NCBI GenBank assembly: GCA_006176705.1
Contig: QRFJ01004833.1
Coordinates: 1-64,000, forward strand
DNA from: Cocos nucifera
Lineage: Eukaryota > Streptophyta > Magnoliopsida > Arecales > Arecaceae
DNA length: 64,000 bases
Reading direction: 5' to 3'
Of the stretch, positions 59,348 to 64,000 are shown in pieces. Below the pieces are notes generated by a model. That model did no database searches. It saw only the letters and a list, made by a program, of their open reading frames with translations, and was not told the DNA's origin. The stretch's first letter is position 1; every line of letters begins with the position of its first letter. A program made the translations under genes and the position numbers.

Positions 59348-60737
59348 TGATGTGGGACAGTCTAAAAAAAAAAAAGAAAAGAAAATACAAAGCATCCTTT
59401 CGTTCGTCAATAATAAATCACGTCCAGTCGTGGCACATTATTCCCAGGACAGACAATATAGTTGCCTATACTCTGCTCAAGAGGCCTGACTGATTGACAT
59501 GGGATCAAAGCACGATCAATCTAAATGATGTTGATGAATGCCATTTTAGAGATCAGTAAATAACTAGCAACAATAAAGTAAATAAATAGATAGCAAAAAT
59601 TAAACATGCTCATGAATAATTGCAAAAAAAAAATATAAATGGAATGAAGGATAGCAAGAAATTAAGCCTGCAAGAAATTCAAAAAAAGATAAGAAGAATC
59701 TAGATCATGGTAGTTAAGAAACTATCCTGATTAGGACTCTTAATCTTTTAACCAAGCAGATCTATCGATAAAGAACGGGTCTTTACCAACATTAGATTTT
59801 AAAAAAAAATAAGTAAAAAAATCAAAGATCAGTTGAGAAGGAATGAAGGTCCTTGTCAACGTTTGATTTGTAGAATAATAGATCACTCTTTCTCTCTCTA
59901 CATGATAGATAAAAATCTTGGAGGAAACAGATCTTCTTTTAGTGGAATAGGCTTATGTAGGTAGATGGTGAAGATGAATCGAGGTCGTAGGAACACTGAA
60001 TCTCAAAAAAATGAAGATTAAAGAGATAGAAAAAGGTGGGCCTCACACCCTCCCCTCATGGGATGATTTTGGGTTTCACACCCTCTCCCTCTCAGAGCAA
60101 CCAACACAAGTGTTTGTGGGAATTATAAATTGATTCACTCATTCATTATCTCATTCATGAAAGATACATGGGTTTATATAGGATCCTAGGGTCCTATTTC
60201 TTTAGGAATCCTATTTCCTATACAAGAAAAAAATCAACCCTCCCAACAAAAAAGTAAAACATTATGTATGATTTTTAAATACAATAATATATCATATCTA
60301 TCTTTTATGGAACCATAGGAAAGAAATCAGCTTTTTAACAAAATAAGTAAGAAATCAAGAACTCTTAAGGAATCTTAGGGAAGAAAAGGAACTCCATGTG
60401 GGCGCTTGATGCCTGGCATAACTTGACATGAGGATCCTTGGGCATGGCACATGCTGGCGTGTGTATTTTCTCCCTGGGCGTATGGAGGGTGGTGGCTCCA
60501 AAGATGACATGGACCAAGCTTGCTTCTTTATGATGGTCTCTTTCGAAATAAGGCTCAATCCAAAATAAACCCAAGTATGGTTCTATGGATCCAAAACTAA
60601 ATGCATCAAAAGAACTAATTGATTAAATCAAAAGGACTAGAACAAAATAACTGAAGTAGAGTTATTCTGATATGATTTCTTCAATCTAAATTGAATCTAA
60701 ATTATGTTGCCAACTTCTGATGGCTCTAGTGTCCACA
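59348..60737 (-). repeat. 3' LTR of the chromovirus
   Basis: Starts (+ strand) TGATGTGGGACAG and matches 63368-64000 closely (CAATAATAAATCACGTC, GACTGATTGACATGGGA, TAAACATGCTCATGAATAAT). The - strand start, TGTGGACACTAGAGCC, lies next to the GAGAGAATTGG end of the internal region near 60737-60740. TATATAAA (- strand) is at 60173-60180. Confidence 0.85.
60173..60180 (-). promoter_or_regulatory. TATA box in the chromovirus LTR
   Basis: TATATAAA on the - strand, in CCTATATAAACCCATG. Confidence 0.55.
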
Positions 60738-61443
60738 CCAATTCTCTCGGGGGTGGAGAAAACTCGACCCTATCGAGTGGGGATCGATTTTGCTCTAGTG
60801 ATGCTCAAGCAAATCGAGATCAATATGCTGTAGCTCCTCTTGAGTGATCCAGGTATCCTCGAACTTCGATTGACCTCGCCATCTAACTAAGTACCATCGA
60901 TAGCCTCAACTCTAGGTGGAGATGATTTGCTCATCCAAAATTCTCTCAATCTGATCATACTTTGATATTTTGGCCGATGGACATTCAGGAATAGGCTCTC
61001 TCTCAAAGGTTGGTTCAGGCTCAAATGGCTCACTAGGTATCCAAGTTGGCTCTTTATAGGCGACGAGATCTGCAACGTTAAAAGTAGTGCTAATCCTAAA
61101 ATCAGAAGGTAAGTCCATAACATACGCATTTGGTTCAATCTTCTTTAAAATCATAAATGGACCTGCTCCTCGAGCATGTAACTTCTTGACAGTTCCTAGT
61201 AGGAATCATTCAGGCCTCATTCGAACCATCATATAGTCTTCTTCCGCAAAATCTTGGGCACATCGATGAGAATCTACATTCTATTTATAAACTTTATTAT
61301 TAATACTAATTTTTTTACTAATCTCTTTATGTAAACTCTTGACATGTTGTGCAAATGACTCTATAGATTCAACAATTCTAGCATGCATGGGCAGTGGGAT
61401 AAAGTCTATTGATTTTCTAGGTTGATATCCATGAACTACTTCC
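60738..61443 (-). pseudogene. chromovirus integrase C-terminal part and chromodomain
   Basis: From the deletion junction, integrase resumes as VVHGYQPRKSIDFIPLPMHARI and ESFAQHVKSLHKEISKKI (61281-61443). It passes a stop and continues ARGAGPFMILKKIEPNAYVMDLPSDF, STTFNVADLVAYKEPTW. A chromodomain follows (about 60950-60795): IERILDEQIIS, a frame break, then YLVRWRGQSKFEDTWITQEEL and LDLLEHH. The Trp and acidic residues of the fold are present. In chromoviruses this domain directs integration toward particular chromatin. The zinc and DDE catalytic parts are missing. Confidence 0.9.
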
Positions 61444-62459
61444 TTGGGATGATCTACCTTAGGGTCCTCACAAATTTTTCTTGCAGCAATCATCCAAACT
61501 GGTGATCCTTTACTCACGGTCATCTCTAATTCCTTAGCACCTATCAGATGGAGGCTTTTCTTTTTGATGTTTTCTTTTGGTCCATTGCCTATCTTTCTAC
61601 TGGTAACCTTAGGTGGGGAAGGATTGATCACGATCTTCTTACCTTTATGAGTGAAACTACATGAGTTAGTTCAGCCATAAATCGTAACATCATTGTCAAA
61701 CAGCCAAGGCCAACTTAATATGATACTTCCGACTTTCATGGGTAAGACATCGCACCAAACATGATCCTGATAAGAATGAAGCTGGATGGGAACACAGCAT
61801 CTAAGTTTGATGGAAATAAAGGAGGAATCTATCCAAGACACATAGTATGGACTGGGATGATCTACAGGAGCTAATCCTAATCGCTTAACCATGTCGGTGG
61901 AGATGGCATTGAAACAACTACCACTATCAATGATTATCTTACAAATTTTATCGCTAAATTTTATGAAGGTATGGAAAATAGAGGTCCTATGCCAGTCTTC
62001 ACTTTTCTTAGTCTGTGCTAGAACATACCTAACGACTCCAAGCCTAAGGTCTGACTTTGGTGCAACAAACCTTAGAATTTCCTCAATACTCTCAAATTGC
62101 TCGGCTATGTCTGGATCAGCTTCATAAACTTTCTCTTCAATATTTTCTAGAGTTTTCTCTTCTAATTCTTTCATAAATAACGATTGGTTGGGATATTGTA
62201 CAGCAAAATGACCGTAACCATGGCACTTGAAGCAGTGGGATCGAGAACTACTTTCTTTAGATAACTCTCCTACAACTCCTTTTCCTTTATCTTCTTTTCT
62301 TATGATAGGATTTGTAGGTGGAGGTCCATTACTAGGAGTCTGGATAGCATTGGATCTCGATCCAGAAGGGGTTACTCGGCTAGGTTCAAGACGATGGATG
62401 GTTGAATACTTAGAAAATCTCTCAAAGTTTAGGGCAAGTTGATAAGCTTGTTCTAACAT
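61444..62459 (-). pseudogene. chromovirus gag C-terminus and protease
   Basis: The ORF 61671-62459 (262 codons) holds the end of gag (YQLALNFERFSKYS), a zinc knuckle CFKCHGYGHFAVQYP in which the last Cys is Tyr, and an acidic linker. The aspartic protease follows: IIDSGSCFNAIS and a C-terminal ILSWPWLFDNDVTIYG (LGRPW is usual). After a stop, the frame 61281-61631 continues into the protease-RT linker (KGSPVWMIAARKI...DPKVDHPKEVV) and then jumps to integrase. RT, RNase H and the integrase core are deleted. Confidence 0.88.
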
Positions 62460-63080
62460 GGTTACCTCTCACAAAAAGAGCTCACACTGGATATGTTCTC
62501 ATAATCCAGCTCTAAATCTAGATAAGGTAACAATCCTATCTTCAGTTACTCCACATCTCATGAGGTACTCATCAAATCTCATGATGTACTTTATGACTGA
62601 TCTATTTTTTTGAGTAAGTCTCTGCCACTGATCTAAAAGTCTTTGTTGGTACGAGGTGGGGAGGTATTTTTCTCTGAGTTTTTCCTTCATTTCATCCCAG
62701 GTTTCTATCGAATCTTATCTTCTCTGGTTGAGAAGACGTTCAACACTTTCCCAATAAAGTTGGGCTTGCCTAACCAACTTCATTCTAGCAAACCTAACTC
62801 TTCTTGCTTCAGACATTTCGTACCATCCAAAATAGTGGTCCATTCTTGATTTTCAATCCAGGTACTCTCTCGGATCTAGACAACCATCAAAACTTAGGGC
62901 TTCGATCTTTACATTCCTAAGGACATGCTCATCCTAATCGAACTGGTTATGATGGGGGTGTGCTGCTATAGGTTGATCTAGGTCGAGGTTCCCTCTTCTC
63001 TATCCTATAGGTAGTTGGAGAGACTCAGGTTCAGATTATCTCAGCCTAGCTTCTTCTTGTACTATTATTCTTTCACTCAT
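62460..63080 (-). pseudogene. chromovirus gag, N-terminal and middle part
   Basis: The Met at 63080 starts MSERIIVQEEARLR, followed by stops. The retrotransposon gag domain is readable at 62499-62700 (MKEKLREKYLPTSYQQRLLDQWQRL, YIMRFDEYLMRCGVTED). A stop near 62498 separates it from the next ORF. The element's capsid gene is broken. Confidence 0.8.
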
Positions 63081-63352
63081 GGTTTTCATAAAATCTTTCA
63101 TATCATTAAACTTCTCAGTTAGGGCATTAATGATGGCTGCTGTATTGGGATCCATATTGGTACTGGGTGAGAAAGTAGGACGTTGGTACTGGATACCTGA
63201 TCTAGTGGTCATGCAAGTCCAGGATGTAGGAATAAGATGTAGTAAAAAGAAAAAAAAATTACTGAAAAGTAAATTACAAAATTTAAATTATGAAATTTTA
63301 ATTTGCAAGAATTTTAAATTATAAAATTTAAACTAAAGCCCTAACCAATTTG
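63081..63352 (-). other. chromovirus 5' leader
   Basis: A short leader between primer site and gag, with an AT-rich run (63250-63340). The + strand ORF 63079-63324 is a shadow. Confidence 0.6.
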
Positions 63353-63364
63353 GCTCTAATACCA
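63353..63364 (-). promoter_or_regulatory. primer binding site (tRNA-iMet) of the chromovirus
   Basis: TGGTATTAGAGC on the - strand, three bases after the LTR end: initiator-Met type with one C-to-T change. Confidence 0.82.
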
Positions 63365-63367
63365 AAT

Positions 63368-64000
63368 TGATGCGGGACAGCCTAAAAAAAAGAAAAAGAA
63401 AACATAAAGCTTTCTTCCGTTCATCAACAATAAATCACGTCTAACCATAGCACATTATTTCCAGGACAGACAGTATAGTTGCCTATGCTCAGGAGGCGTG
63501 ACTGATTGACATGGGACCAAAGCACGATCAATCTAAATGATGCTGATGAATGTTATTTTAGAGATCAGTAAATAACTAGCAATAATAAAGTAAATAGATA
63601 GATAGCAGAAATTAAACATGCTCATGAATAATTGCAAAAAGAAAAATATAAATGGAATGAAGGATAGCAAGAAATTAAACCTGCAAGAAATCTAAAATAA
63701 AATAAGAAGAATCTGGATCATGGTAGTTAAGAAACAACCCCGATTAGGGTGCTTAATCTTTTAACCAAGCAGATATATTGATAAAGAATTGGGTCTTTAC
63801 CAACATCAGATCTAAAAAAAAAATAAGTAAAAAAATTAAAGATCAGTTGAGAAGGAATGAAGGTCCTTGTCAATGTTTGATCTGTAGAGTAATAGATCAC
63901 TCTTTCTCTCTCTCCATGATAGATAAAAATCTTGGAGGAGACAGATTTTCTTTTGGTGGAGTAGGCTTATGTAGGTAGATGGTGAAGATGAATCGAGGTC
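63368..64000 (-). repeat. 5' LTR of the chromovirus, cut by the window end
   Basis: Starts (+ strand) TGATGCGGGACAG and is collinear with 59348 onward. The missing part should extend about 750 bp beyond the window. Confidence 0.88.

Overview
The window looks like repeat-dense, intergenic nuclear DNA of a flowering plant. I recognise no host gene, tRNA or rRNA. Almost everything assignable is LTR retrotransposon: two Ty1/copia families, at least two Ty3/gypsy elements of Tat/RIRE2-like type, and one chromodomain gypsy (chromovirus). The style of the elements (initiator-Met primer sites, Tat-like gag-pol, a 17-bp minisatellite inside a gypsy LTR) suggests a monocot, perhaps a palm. That is inference from general knowledge, not something the sequence proves.

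Layout. 1-850 is unassigned. 850-5031 is a decayed + strand copia (family I) RT/RNase H with its 3' LTR. 5032-9446 is a - strand gypsy gag-protease-RT with its 5' LTR; its 3' half is missing. 9447-17092 is an old, internally deleted - strand copia of family II (copy 1). 17093-20618 is the 3' end of a + strand Tat-like gypsy: it carries an antisense ORF with a matching antisense TATA box, a polypurine tract and an LTR. 20656-31061 is a complete + strand family II copia (copy 2) with a 5-bp target duplication (AAAAC), inserted into an older family II LTR fragment. 31260-32939 is a truncated family I LTR.

32940-55448 is the centrepiece: a head-to-tail chain of family II elements on the - strand, LTR-internal-LTR-internal-LTR-internal-LTR (copies 3, 4, 5). 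Its inner LTRs are shared between neighbours, and it is broken by one 1000-N gap. 55449-58280 is a decayed + strand gypsy RNase H/integrase followed by six 116-bp tandem repeats. 58285-59347 is LTR-like. 59348-64000 is a - strand chromovirus that has lost RT, RNase H and the integrase core by an internal deletion; its 5' LTR runs off the window.

Family II follows the usual copia order: LTR, tRNA-iMet primer site, an unusually long leader of about 1.9 kb, gag with zinc knuckle, protease, integrase, RT, RNase H, polypurine tract, LTR. All five copies carry the same in-frame UAG between integrase and RT. The younger copies also share a UGA in gag. A hairpin in the leader is kept in four copies. 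Together these suggest either recoding during translation or spread of a defective master copy helped in trans. No copy in the window looks autonomous as assembled.
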